A stretch of 64,000 nucleotides of DNA from Tanytarsus gracilentus (GCA_038502055.1 JAXRKN010000036.1:1240001-1304000); one strand, 5' to 3'; shown: positions 12,542 to 24,958, counted from the stretch's first letter. Translations and numbers: made by a program. Notes: a model not told the origin generated them from the letters alone.

Positions 12542-15500
12542 TCACGGTAGCAGTGAGTTGATGATGTCACGAATCCAAGAAACATTCGATTCAATTTTAT
12601 CGTACATTCGAGGTCGCTCAGTGCCACTGTGAGTGCATGCGATTCGCCATGATGAGACACCCACCAGCGCCCACCGTTTCTCATCGGAAAGAAGACACAT
12701 CATGGGACTGCCAGCAAACTCCTCTTCCTGTCATGAATTAATGTCAAAAATAATTGCGAATTATTCTCTATTTTACTCACATTACAATCCTGCTTGTGAT
12801 AAGCAGCTTCTGCACAAACGCTATTTACAGTCGCTATTGAAATATTCTCGCATGCTGTCATATCTATCATTTTGAGTTGTACACGCTGTAAATGTTCACG
12901 CTGACGTGACCATCCGAGTGTATTGCATTGCAGCCACTGATGTTGAGGTTCAGTGTCGTGATTATCTTGATGATTTTTCGGATAAAATGCAGCTCTCGTT
13001 TGAAATTGTTGTTCTGGTTTGAGAGCATTGAGATTTTCGTCAACAAGCTCCGACGCAACAACTTCCGTATAAAGAGTTTGTTGACTCTCATCATCCTCAT
13101 CTTTGTCTTCCTTATCGGTGATTTGAAAGAATTGAGTGTCTTCTGTGAATGTCTTTGGCTTGATTTGCTTCTTGCCAAAGTACTTTTCAGCACGAGGTTT
13201 AATGTCAACGAGATTGGCAGATGAAAGCGCAGAATTTACTGGATAGTCGGTAATAATTGAGTTCTTTGAATAGTCATCGTCGGGCAGACAAATCGGACGA
13301 ACAAAGTCAGAATAAGCGACGGGCGATTGTAAGCGAACGAGAGCAGCTGTTGAACCTTCGACGGGAGATTTTACTAAACCGATCTGTTTTAACGATAAAA
13401 AATTTAAATGTTGAAGGTTAAAAATACTTTTTTCTCTTACAATTCTTCGCTTCTGAGTCCATGGCGTTGTCACTCCAATTCTGACATTTCCAAAGACTGC
13501 AATCCATGTTGCCTTTGGTTGTCCTTGAAAGCATGATGCAGTCGTTAAAACCCAGTGGGATGACACGAGAGTTCCATCGCACACGTGAGTGTCTTTTCTA
13601 AACAATGCAACATGAAACGGCCAATCGCCCGGCATTGCCATTTTGGGAAGTGAGACACCAGCCTTGTCACCTCCAAATGCCGATTGCTTTCCACACTCTA
13701 AATGACTACAGCCGAGATAGAAAGCCTCACGACGTGCACATGTTGTTCTCACGAAAGAAATTTCTGCGGCTCTCGGATCGAGCACTCGAACATAATTGTT
13801 GTGACCAATCTCCGAGTCGTTCCTCACTTCGGCAAAAGTCACGCGTCTATTTTAATATTTTTTAAGAAGAAATGCGAGATTAATTTAAAATCATGCTTGC
13901 TTTTAATTGAGCTATTTTCGCGAAAAAAAGAGAGTACTCACTCATATCCGAGTGCTTTACACAATGACTCAGCGACAGTTGAGCGTACAAATTCATTCGA
14001 TTCCATTCCCTCGGCGCATAACTTTCCCGTTTGACCTTTTTCGGAAAATACTGCGAAACCTTCGTGGAAGAATTGCGGTCGATGCGGGATGAGTGGCTTT
14101 GGCTTTGTGAGATGCTCAACGAGAGGTGAAATTGACACTAAATGTGAAAGAAATAAAAAAATTTAAATTACTCTCGTCAAAAAGATCATCTTCATGATGG
14201 CTTACGGCAATCCTTCTCATCGCTTCCATCGGGGCAATCGAATTTGCCATCGCATCGCATTTCACGCGAGATACAAGATCGTCCGCGACCGCAGTAGAGA
14301 GCGTTCGATGGACAATATGAGCACGTAAGTTCATCTTCGAGATTTGCACAATCGGCGATTCCGTCGCAGATTTTTAAACCTTGACCCGAGGCTTTAAGCT
14401 GATTGACACACGACGGTTGATGGTGACACGATTGCATCGCCGCTTGTTCTGGATATCTTTCGCAGTCGAAGAATGGACGGAACTTTTGTGGAATTCTACT
14501 TAAACAGCCGTCATTAAAAGCCTGGCAATAGGAGCGACACAAGAGTCGAGGTCGAACTCGAATCTCATTTGATTTTGACTCTAATGTGAGTTCACATGGC
14601 GGTTGCAATAAGTGGCACAGGAAGTCGAATGCTTGCAAGAAACATTCACTATCAACGACCTCTCGAAAAGTAATTAAATCTTTCTCGATTTCCTCCCGAC
14701 TCTGATGACCGAGGAGATTCGGATATGTTGTCATGTTGTAGCCGATTTGTCGACAAAATTTCAACTTGACCGGCTCACATGTTCGTGGTGGAAATATTTT
14801 ATCGTCGGAAGACAAATTAATATCGTGAGAGTTTCCAAAGCTGTCAACATGCGCCGACGATGTGACAAAGATGTCGTCAAATTTCTCAAAATTAACTTCT
14901 TTAAGTTGAAAGTTTTCGAGATCAATTTTAAGATTGCGAAAGAATCTAGAACCACTCGTGAACTCTTTGAGAAATAAATTTCTGAGTTCTTCAACGCTCA
15001 CGAGAATTTCGTCTGATTTCGGATCAAAATTGAGGAGAAAGTGAACGATTAAATCTCGATTGGCGTTCAATTTTGTTCGCTCGTCAAAAACGTGTCCGTC
15101 GAGTGCCAAAATCTCACATCCATCATAATATTTACGGAAATCTGATCGCGATATGAGAAGATTTATTCGCTCTCGATATTCGCGTGTTTTATCCAAGAAC
15201 TCGAACGAATTCTGATCGGTTAAATTCATCACGAAATGATCGCCCTCGATGACACGAATCCGTCCACGAAATATTCGATTCGGTTGAGGTCTCGAATGCA
15301 GGAAAAGATCTAAATTGTGCGTGCGGAGAAAATTAAGTAATTAATTGCATTTTTCCATGACACTTTCTTCCTTCCGCATAAAATTTTAATGGAATAATTT
15401 TGCGTGTGTGCAATTTTCTAATCAATGTCGAGTAACAATAAAGCTTCTGTAATAAATTTTGATTTCTTTTTATCACGACAGCTTCTGTAATATTTTTATT

Positions 15501-18500
15501 CCACCGATGCCGTAATTATCATTCAGGTAAATGAGCTTCATATGACAAGTGGAAATGACTTGAAATGTAGAAAGTTTTTATCGAAATGAAAGTTGGGAAA
15601 TTGATATCGCTAAATGACATTTTAACAGCTTAAGTTTTAAAAAATTTGACGGTTGCATAAATAGGAATGTCAGCATAATTTTTATAACCCGAATTCGTAT
15701 TGACAAAATTAATTAAATTTAGAGTTTTGTATTTTTGCAATTTAGAATTTTTGAAATTTTCTTAAATTTAATTTTAAAAACTTTTAAAATTTAATGACAT
15801 TTTTACTCTCTAGAAAAGAAAAATTCACTAGAGCTTTTTTGAAAAAATTCCACGCAATTTTAATTCAATAAACTCCAATAAATTGCAATTAAAATTCACA
15901 TATTAAAAATTATAAATGCAGATATTAATTCAAGTCGACTCCTCTCTAATAATCAGAAAAGCTCATGAACGCACTCAAAAAATTAAATGTTTTAATTCAT
16001 TTAAAAAAGAAAGTAAATAAAACTCACAGCCAGCATCTGTAACGAGAAGAAGCAAACAAAAAGGAAATTAAAATAATTTTTTCCGACACACACGCAAAAA
16101 TTCACTTACAGAGTATAAGACCGGCGACGAGAAGCATGACAAGGAAGCCGGCAATAATGATACAACCGCATCGCTGATTGTCGCCAAGCTTCTTCCGTGT
16201 AAATCGAATGTCGGAATCGGAGGACATTATGGACTCGGTCTTTTGATATGAAGGATTAAAATTATTTCTAAAGTCGTGACTACCCATGCTGCTCTGTCGA
16301 TCGACACAATTGCTGCTGCTCCTCTGCACCACCACGTGATTATGGTGATGGTGATGATGAGGTCTGTGTATTTGTTGACTATTTAAAATCTGATCATTAA
16401 GATCGTTCAATTTTTCCTTATTATCGATCAAATTGTCTTTAATCGAGACCGGTGAAGCGCTCGATGTTGTGGTCGCAGTCGAAAGCGATGTGGTTGAAGA
16501 CGTCGACGACTTTTTACTGCTCGATTTCTTTTCATTCTGTGCAAAATATAAAATCAGTGGTTAAAATTATCGTGTGGTGGCTACGCGCGTTTGAAGTTTG
16601 CGCGAATATAAATAAAGTGAGTGAGAGTTGATCGAAATAACCGTAATAATGATAATAATGTACATTTTCAGCTGAAAATTATCTAAAATGATTAGTTTCG
16701 TTTTCTTTATCAACATTTTTTTGCTTCTTTTGAACGCCCATAAATTTTCCGCCTCTATCTTAAGCCTACGAAATTAACTTTCATATTTTTCCATGTAAAA
16801 AAAATTCAATTTACAAGAAATTCCGATTGAAAAAGTTTCTTTCAACAGCGAGGTAAATTCAAAAAATTTTCACAATGCAATTTGCCGCCCAAAGATCTTT
16901 GATTTTTGCCGTGAATATCACGTGGATGCGATGCGAAATGGCTCAATTTTCATTTGAAATCGCAGAGAGCCTTAAGCGATGCAATTTTCTGCCTCTAATG
17001 AAATTTAAGTCTTTGACGATGTAGAAAATGATCAAAAATAGAGCATAAGTTTATTATCAGACCCGGTGGGCTAATTGAGAGTTCCACTTGATTGTGGTAA
17101 TTTGGCACGCTACTGAGATTTATTGTACTTTTAAACACATGAGTGAACAGCATGCAATGAAAGGGATTTTTCAGTTCATTTAGAAAGTTTAAAATGTTTT
17201 AATCTCAAATTTATGAGAAAGCATTTTTTTAAATTAAAATATTTCGATTATTCATTTTTTGAGCTGTCACAACTTGAGAGAATCACATTCTAAATTTTTT
17301 ATTTTAACCCACGAAAGATCTCAAATTTTTGATGTTCTGAAGCCTTGAAATTTAGCAACGTTAAATTAATAAAAAATAATTAAGTTTTTTTGCGTTCACA
17401 TGTGTGTTCAAAATTAATTTTTAATAGCCGAAAAATTACTCCCGAATTAAAATTGCATAATATTCCAAAAACATTTCCGAGAAATTAGATGAAAAGTTCA
17501 ATTGCCATTTGAATCATGTTCGCATCCAACAATTAGTCGAAGATTGATTTATTGCTTTTAAAGAAATATTGCAATTATCCACTGGCTTAGATTTAAAGTT
17601 TGCGTAATATAAATTAAGTGCTAAATGTGCTCACATTTAGTTCCAAAAAGATGCCAAATTCGCTTCGTCTCCATTAAATTTGCAATGTATGGATGAAAAA
17701 TGGCTTTAGTAGCGCAAAAAAATTATTTTCGGTCAACATTCGCGAGACAATGTGGATTTCTTTTCTTAAGAATGAAAAGTCTTGCTGATTTACAATTTTT
17801 TATGCTTAATTGTTGACGCTTACTTCTTTCTTTTCGCTTCCATCAATGTCTAGTTTTTTGTTCATTCTTTTCCGTTATCCGACACATAACGATCTGTTTT
17901 TATTGTAAGCTAAAAGGTATTGAATAACATTTTTTAAAAAATATAACAATTGAGAGGAGCACGAGAGAAAATAAAAATATGTACAAGGTCAGTGTTGGGT
18001 GAAATTTATTTCCTTATTGCAAAAAAAATCTGTTCTGTAATGGTGAAAGTTGAGCATAAAAGTTTATATTAAGAACATTTCAGAATTGAGGTCACCACAT
18101 ATGGACGTCAAACATATTGAACACAAATTAAATTTTTCACGATCTATAAATCATTAAAATCCTATCAAATTGATGCCGGAAAGAAGTTTTAATGATTTAT
18201 TTTGTGTGTAAAATTTAATGAAGTTTTTTGATTTTAAAAATTTGAATTTTCGTGGTCTTTTTGCAAGAAATTATTTGTTTTTATTTTATTTATATATTCA
18301 GGGCATCAAGAGTCCTCTCTAGGAGAAAATCAGCACACGCAAAGTCTTAAAATAAACATTTTAAAGCAAACAAGACAACCGCTAATTGATAAAACTCACA
18401 AGAACTGTACATTCAACCTACATTGTTCCATAAATCACATCAAGTTTTTTTCACACTTCACTCAATAAAAAATAAACCACGGATGGACAAAGAAAAAAAA

Positions 18501-19889
18501 TTCATTCTTAAATTTTTTCTCTAGATGAATTTATTTTACAAACTCATCAATTTTTCTATGTCCATATGTGGCAAAAAAACTAGAATTGATAATTATCACA
18601 AGCACATGTCGTCGTGACTTTTATAAGAAATTAACTATCGAGAATTTATATTCAATTAGCATCTTCACTAGAATTACCATCCGTCATATCTTTAACATTC
18701 TCTTAGCATCAGAACGGCAATTGAAAGAAAATTGCTTTGGAAGTCACATCACGCTTACTTTCTAATCGTCAGTCGCGCACATTTACCTAAATTTATATCT
18801 TCTGACTCACTGATTTTCTCTCTCAGAAACTCTTTTGAAAATAAAGCAATTATAAAAAATATGAAAATATGACCGAAATGGCTATTATTCAATTCCATTT
18901 TTAGACAGCAAAATGACGACGCGAATGATTTCATATCAAACGATGCATAAATTTAAATCTCATTTTTTCGGCTCGAACTGTATCAACGGCAGCAGAAAAA
19001 GAAGTAAAAGTAACTTTGCAGATGACACACATTTCTCTCTTCTCTTTTCATTTCTCTTTCACCATCCGCAAGCGGCCAACTCAACGAGTTACGATGTGTG
19101 TGTTTAAAATATGCATCGACGTATATAATTTTGCATTCATCTAGAGAGCCATTCAACCGCCGTATTGGCAGTGAAATTTATTTCTCGTTTCAATTTATCG
19201 CTCAATAGCTTTTTTTTCTAAATTTGATGAAATGAAAATTTCTTAGAAATGATTGAAGATTTTTTTAAAGAAAAATTAATGAGCCAATATTTCAGCTGAA
19301 GTCGTTATGATGGTTTAAAAATAATTGTTACCATTAAAAAATAATAATGATTGTATAGAAATTTTTTTAAAGGGAATTTATGAAGTTCATTTAATATTTT
19401 CAAGGGTTGGGAAATTTTTTTAGAGTACCTAAACTTTTTTAAATTCTTAATATCTTTTTTTAAACTTCATCCATTGTCTCATTTTTTAATAAACCTTTTA
19501 AGCAAATTAATTTTTCTATTTTCTAATTTTTTCGCGTGGTAAAATTAGCATTTTTATAAGTTTGTTATTTCTCATTTCATCTCACACGCCTTTATACTTA
19601 ATATCCGTGGATGCTGATACGTTTAATTAATGCAATTTACAAATGAAAGTCTTTTAATGGTATTTTATTGTGCCACACGAACATAAATTTGAAATTTAAT
19701 TCTCACATGACTTACCTTTGTCTTAACTTTCGCCACCTTCAGTGCGGCTTTTGATGAACTCGCATTGTCTTTGAGCTTGTCCTTTCCTTTCCTATTGCTA
19801 CATTCTTTGATTGCACTATGTTGACTATCATTATTGTTGCTGCTGCTGCTTTGTTGATGATCGAAACTTACATCTAATACAATTGTCAT
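12542..19889 (-). CDS. Corin: Corin-like mosaic type II membrane serine protease homologue (catalytically dead)
   Basis: Eight exons, 5' to 3': 19716..19889, 16110..16536, 16028..16036 (9 nt), 14206..15309, 13942..14137, 13441..13846, 12781..13383, 12542..12727; total 3,105 nt, 1,034 aa. A Ser/His-rich cytoplasmic tail is followed by one membrane segment (about residues 180-206), a SEA-like region (about 215-340), a Frizzled cysteine-rich domain (about 381-486), two LDLa repeats (about 498-571, second with CDGKFDCPDGSDEKDC), an SRCR domain and a trypsin-like domain from about 690. This order is that of Corin. The triad is lost: TAAHC is TTASC (His to Ser), DIAL is TAAL (Asp to Thr) and GDSGGP is EFAGSP (Ser to Ala). 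An acidic insert of about 100 residues precedes CNTLGW. It probably acts as a surface scaffold rather than a protease. Untranslated upstream exons may exist. Confidence 0.9.
16028..16036 (-). CDS. Corin: 9-nt micro-exon of the Corin-like gene
   Basis: ATGCTGGCT lies between TTACAG and GTGAGT. It joins CTC T from the membrane exon to AT CTT TTC of the next exon, giving LILYAGYLFLHSR and restoring the reading frame and a full-length membrane helix. Without it, the flanking exons still join in phase but the helix is three residues shorter. It is supported by splice sites, hydrophobicity and the whole-gene frame sum. Confidence 0.7.
16537..19715 (-). other. Large first coding intron of the Corin-like gene
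   Basis: This 3.2-kb intron separates the N-terminal exon (ending ACAAAG before GTAAGT) from the Ser-rich and membrane exon. It is AT-rich, with no nested gene or bounded repeat seen. Short open frames near 18568 and 18913 on the plus strand have no coding support. Confidence 0.6.
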
Positions 19890-22800
19890 TTTTGTGTGTT
19901 AAGGTTTTTTATCAGTCATCTGGAAGAGATTAAAAGAATGGAGGTGATTAAATTTTTTGTATGGCAGTGAGGTGGTATCATGTTGCGTTTAAACTTTTTT
20001 GTGTTTAGTTAGACAAAATTGTTTCAAAATTTTGTTTTCAGCATGAAAATATCATATTGCAATTTGATAAGAAAATGAACATTTAAAAATGAATTTAAGA
20101 TTAATTTTAAGTATCAACCGGACGCTGACACCATTGAAATTCTTCATTCAACTATTTATTGACAACTTTAGTAAAAGCAACTGAAGAATGCGGATTTAAA
20201 AATAAAATGCAACGCATGCAGATGGTAAAAAAACTTTTATTGCGTTACACTTGGGGAGTTATCCATAAATTAATTCACAGTTAATTTTTTAAAAATTCTA
20301 ATTTTATTTTTTTCAGAATATTTTTATGGATTTTATAAATTTATGATTTTTGTTAATAAAAGTTTTAAAAACGTTAAATGTTTTATGAATCATTCCGATC
20401 AAGTCAGTCGTGACAAAATTTAAAATCACATAAATTAGGGCAAGGATTGGCGTATTCAACCTGCTGATTTTGAAAAACTTCTTCACCTTCACATAGGCCA
20501 AAAAATATAAAAACTCAATGATGTCCATTTAGTGGTCGTTTTATCGTTCGATAAATACATAAAAACGTGCTTATTTGCATTTTTTCATGACCACAATAAA
20601 AAAGACCCTCGAAAGTTTTTATTTATTCAACATTTGTCGTGCAATTTCTGTTTGCTTTTCCGCATTACTTCTTTTTTGCACATATCAGCACGATTATTTC
20701 GAGACAGTTCTTGAAATTGACTTATTTTTAGCACAGTAAACGAGTCCAAAGATAAAAATCATTTCACGTTTCAAAAACTCACACATGTGTGACATGAGTA
20801 ATTAAGGGTTGCTAATTTTAATAACTTCCAGGTTGCCAACTTTTAAAAAAGAAATTTCTCATCTGTGACGAAACGAAAGTTCTTCTTTTTTGCTCTTCTC
20901 GAATATTGCATTACAGAGAGGTAAATTACATTAAAGTCTCAACATGAACATTTTATTTCTTGAGTCAGTGAAAAGTCACGGAATGTCATCATAATGCTCA
21001 TATAACCAAATGAAAGCGAAACTCTGCATGGTTTTTGAATTTACCAAAAATAAAATTATTTTCCCCAAAAAAAACTTTTTAATGTGAATTCAACCGCGAA
21101 AGTTAGTATCGATGATCACAAAAGGAAATTACAAATTGAAATTTAATATTGATTTAAATGGCAAAAAAATTTAAAAGAAATTTTTTATTTTATGAAACAC
21201 AAAAATTTCAAATTTAATAGTTGTTCAAAAATTGATCATAAAAAATCTCGAAAAAGGTGATCTCATAAATTGAGGTAAAATTGACAATTCGTCACATCTC
21301 TTCACATCCGCTAAATGATCCAAAGTTTTCGATCATATCAGAAAATAATTGAAAAATTGGCGATTAAATCGCAGTTGTTCTCCCAACACTTCCGCTTCGA
21401 CCACAAAATTTTTTATTCAATACACAGTTTCACCTTGTTAGGCATGTTCAATTAAATTATGTACCTGTTTGATGCACCAACAACAAAATAATAATGCGAA
21501 GAAAGCATCAAACGAGACTTGATCAACCAGAAAGTGCTTAATTAATTAAGCGAAAAAAAACAATTTTAAAATGTTGTTTTTTTGTAACTCTTTTTTCCTT
21601 AATTGTAAATTACAAAGAAATAAAATTGGTCATTGCACTTCTCACATCGACCTACAATAATTGCAAGTTTAATTTAAAGCATTTTAAGTTTGAGACTGTC
21701 AATCAAACGAGGCACGATTCAATTTGATCTCGTTAATTTTTTTACCGCAGTGCTTTTTAAAAAAATATCGGTGGGAGTGCAGCACTCACGAACCGATGCA
21801 GAACTTTAATTTTTACAATGTTTTTATTAACAATTTTTTTGAAAGAGGTTACTCAAGGTTTTTTCTAAGACTTTTTTTTATTGAATAAAATTTTAATCAC
21901 GAAAAACGCTTGAAAATTTTTATTCAAAAAATGCAAGCACGAGATGTGATTTTAAAATTTGGGTTAAGGGTGACAATGCGTCAATCGAACAAAATCTCTT
22001 ACCTGAATGAAACGCAAAAATTGTTAGAAAATTATAATCCAATTAAATGTCGTAGAGTCTTTTATCTTTTGTGTTAATTTTCACTCCTATTAGTGCACTC
22101 GAGTGCAATTTATAATTGCCTCAATTTTCTCTCTCATTTCACTTAACCATTCATGAAAGAAAAATTCCACAATTCGCAATTGAAACTTTTTTCTCTTTCA
22201 TCTTTCTTAATTATTTTTCATATTTTCTCGTATTCTCTTTTGCGTGCACTTTCAATTTAATTCTTGTAACCTTTTTTCATCTTCGTATATTTTTTATTTT
22301 CTCAATGCACTTGTTACCATTTTAAGACATGCCCTAATATTACTGTGTTGATGCTGTAGCAAAAATGCCTTTTATGTCTTCCACTATTCATCACCATCCA
22401 ACAACATCATCAGCAATCGATTGCATACATTGAACACTCCCGTCACTAGTTTTTTATGTGGGTCAAATTTTCTTCTTCTTAACTTCCTTTTGCAAAAAAC
22501 TTTATTTTATGACAAATCTTTGTGGTATTTCCTTATTAGATTTTTAACATCTCCATTCACTTCTATGGTGGTGACAGTAATGGACTAAAATTTTTATTTT
22601 AATACTTTTCACAAAATTCAGTTGAGTGAGTTTCAAAAATTTCTTCAACGTCTTTTACTATTCGACTGATCACGATGAAGGCTAAGCGGCAACTAAAGAA
22701 ATAAATTTAATGAGCTGCTTTTCTTTCTCAATTTTTTCATTTTCTTTTTCTCGCTCATTCAAGTCTTTTGATTCTCTTTTGAGTGACTTGACTCTCATAT

Positions 22801-23351
22801 AAAATTGCTGAATTAAAAAGCTCGAAAGATGAAGTTTTAAAAATAATTTAACCAACCATCCAGGAATTTTTAATTAATTTTTAAGATTTCAAAATTAACT
22901 CTTTAGTAAATTTTTAATAAATAAATCTCTAAGTATAATTGATGCATTTTATTTAATTAAAGTGATTTTTGTTAAATAAATTATATTAAATTATTTTTCG
23001 ATTATTTCTTAAAATTTCTTATTCTGCTAAATTTAAAATAGTTTTTAATTTAATCCTTTTCATCTTGCTGAATGTGGTAAAAATGTATTATGAAAATTAA
23101 TCATAAATTCTAATGAATATGCTGCATGCGATAAAAGCATATAAATAAATACATATAAAAATATCATGAACAGCATATAAAATCATATTTTCTCATATAT
23201 ATTTTTATAAGCACAATATTATTGTTAGAATTCTCTAATAATTTTCTAAATCTTATCAGCTTTTGGGTTCTTGATAAGCAAATTAAATTTCTTGAGATTC
23301 TCCTCTGAGTTAAAAAGGTCATTTGGCAGCGGAGACGGTAATGACTTAACT
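19890..23351. other. Intergenic, upstream of the Corin-like gene
   Basis: Should contain the 5' leader and promoter of the Corin-like gene. No core promoter element, RNA or repeat could be supported. Nothing else recognised. Confidence 0.4.
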
Positions 23352-23448
23352 TCCCTAGTAGCTTAGTGGCAGAGCGCGGTACTTATAGACAGTAAAATGG
23401 CCTCTATGAGCCATGCCGAGGTCGTGAGTTCGACACTCACCTAGGGAA
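23352..23448 (+). tRNA. trnI-UAU: tRNA-Ile (UAU anticodon) with intron
   Basis: Seven-base-pair acceptor stem TCCCTAG/CTAGGGA, D arm GCTTAGTGGCAGAGC, anticodon stem CGGTA/TGCCG with loop CTTATA (anticodon TAT at 23384..23386), and T arm GTGAG-TTCGACA-CTCAC. A 25-nt intron (23388..23412) sits one base after the anticodon, the canonical place. The mature CGGTACTTATA...TGCCG arm is characteristic of tRNA-Ile(UAU), which is usually interrupted in animals. It is followed by a T-rich run suited to Pol III termination. Internal A and B boxes (TAGCTTAGTGG, GAGTTCGACAC) are intact. It reads AUA codons. Confidence 0.93.
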
Positions 23449-23663
23449 TTTTATTTTTTGCTTTTTTATACAATTTTTTGGTATTTCTTACAAAAAATAT
23501 TTTAAATCTGTTTAAAATAAAAATAAATTAAAAATTATAATTTAAATTTTCTTATTCGTCAAGTTCCGCTTTCCATGTCGTTTCACTTCTACACCACTTT
23601 CCTCGGCTGAATCGAGCTGAATATTTTACCGTGTGAAAATTTATCAAAACAAAAATTAAAATC

Positions 23664-24148
23664 ATGGAAATGTAAGTAAAATCTACAGAAATGATTAATT
23701 TAATTAAATAAATCACATTTCTAGTTTAAATCCGAAGCAGCAAGTGTTAACAAACTATGAAGTTCTGCAAACGTTGCGACAAACAAAAGATCAAAAAATT
23801 GCTAATAGCGCGAGAAACTTAGCCACAATCACTTACGAAGTATATTAAGCATTAAAAAAGTGTTAATTAAAGCATTTAAATACAAATCTCTTTTAGACCG
23901 TTCAATATTTGGAAAATACACCAAGCAAAAATCAGACACAAGAAAATATTGAAAATTTCATTGGAGAAGTGCAGAAATTTAAAATTCTCACTAAATCAGA
24001 AACGCTTTCAATGATCAACGACCCTCCGTCACTTCCACTCCACATAAATCTCATCGTTGAGGACTCTGACGATCGTGGGTTGACCGAGGCACAGATCGAG
24101 GAGTTAATTGGACTGTCTCGAAAGTATCTTCTCCCCGCAACATCATAA
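23664..24148 (+). CDS. CRCP: RNA polymerase III subunit RPC9 (CRCP), 124 aa
   Basis: Three exons: 23664..23671 (8 nt), 23725..23839, 23897..24148 (375 nt). The product forms, with RPC8, the stalk of RNA polymerase III and helps initiation on tRNA and 5S genes. Diagnostic blocks against animal CRCP: LTNYEVLQTL near the start, NLATITYETVQYLENTP in the middle, an HRDC-like helical Rpb4-type region, and LIVEDSDDRGLTEAQIEEL towards the C-terminus ending LLPATS. The length is close to human (148 aa) but lacks the acidic C-terminal tail. It ends 110 bp before the DENR stop codon on the other strand; its poly(A) signal AATAAA is at 24228..24233. A tRNA gene, itself a Pol III target, lies 215 bp upstream; this may be coincidence. 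Confidence 0.93.
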
Positions 24149-24191
24149 CACACTCTCTTTATAAGTTCATCAACACAAAATGTACACAATT

Positions 24192-24233
24192 TTTATTAAG
24201 AAAAACTCACTTTGTGATCAGTTAAAAAATAAA
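24192..24233. promoter_or_regulatory. Interleaved poly(A) signals of RPC9 (+) and DENR (-)
   Basis: AATAAA on the plus strand at 24228..24233 serves RPC9, and AATAAA on the minus strand at 24192..24197 serves DENR. The signals cross over, so the two 3' untranslated regions should overlap antisense by some tens of bases. The signal identity is inferred from motif and position. Confidence 0.55.
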
Positions 24234-24258
24234 TTTTGAAATGCCACATTTTACATTT

Positions 24259-24958
24259 TTACCGCTTTTGATCGCCAATGTCGTCGATGGCATCTTCATC
24301 AATTTCAGGCCATTTTTCAGGAATTACATCGAAGAGATCATCCTTTACATCACCCTGAATGACAATTTCATCTTCACCAGTCACCGAAGAGCCACACGCG
24401 AACTTCGTCCCAAAGAACTTTGCAGCTGCCTTGAGGTCGACTCCTTAAAATGGGTTTAATGAAATCTTTTTTAGTACAAATAATTTTTAGTTTAACTCAC
24501 CGAACGTGTGCAATCCAATTACAACTGTCACCGATTTCTTTTTGCCTCGCGGTGCTCTCGAAACTGTGATTTTCTTCTCCTTGCCATCATCCTCTTTCTT
24601 CTTGTTCGCTCGAATCACTCCCTTACCTCCTCGCTTTTGTCTTTTCTTTTCCTCCTCTTCGCCACCTTGTGCTCCCTCGCCACCACCACCAGCCTTCTTT
24701 TCATTGGTCACTGTAAGTTTCTCAAATTCCGTTGGCAAATTCTTCTCGAGCCATTTCTTACACTTTTCATACTCGGGCCAGTATTCGCAGTACTGATTAT
24801 GCAAAAAAAAATCAGAGAAGCTAAAAAGAAGTTTTGGATTAAAAATAGAATCTTCTCACCTCTATCGGCATCGTACAAACTCCACAATAATTAACCACCA
24901 TTGGATAATTAACACCACTAGTCGGTCCAATTTTGAGCTTTTCTTGCAATTCTGTCAT
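24259..24958 (-). CDS. DENR: Density-regulated protein DENR (SUI1 domain), 191 aa
   Basis: Exons 24860..24958, 24501..24792 and 24259..24443 (576 nt). DENR pairs with MCT-1 (MCTS1) to recycle post-termination 40S subunits and to drive re-initiation after upstream reading frames. The N-terminal zinc-binding Cys pairs are visible as NYCGVC and CEYWPEYEKC, followed by KKWLEKNLP and KLTV. A Gly/Glu/Lys-rich linker leads to the basic KKKRQKRGGKG stretch and the SUI1/eIF1-like domain (VTVVIGLHTFGVDLKAAAKFF, SVTGEDEIVIQGD), ending DVIPEKWPEIDEDAIDDIGD. The length matches animal DENR (about 198 aa). All three exons join in phase across GT-AG introns. The start lies 656 bp from the dlg1 start on the other strand, so the two genes share an upstream region. 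Confidence 0.96.

Noticed and set aside
13384..13440. Coding sequence continuous through 13384..13440 in the Corin-like gene
   Set aside because: The 57-nt stretch has no in-frame stop but begins GTAAGAG and ends AAAACAG. Removing it restores the trypsin-like QKRRIIGLVKSPVEG block, so it is treated as a short intron.
13605..14092. Several plus- and minus-strand open frames overlapping the SRCR and protease exons
   Set aside because: Alternative frames of the Corin-like exons, lacking similarity, while the chosen frame continues the SRCR domain across the intron.
24506..24894. Plus-strand open frames of 96 and 128 codons
   Set aside because: Antisense shadows of the DENR coding exon; the DENR frame has full family similarity.
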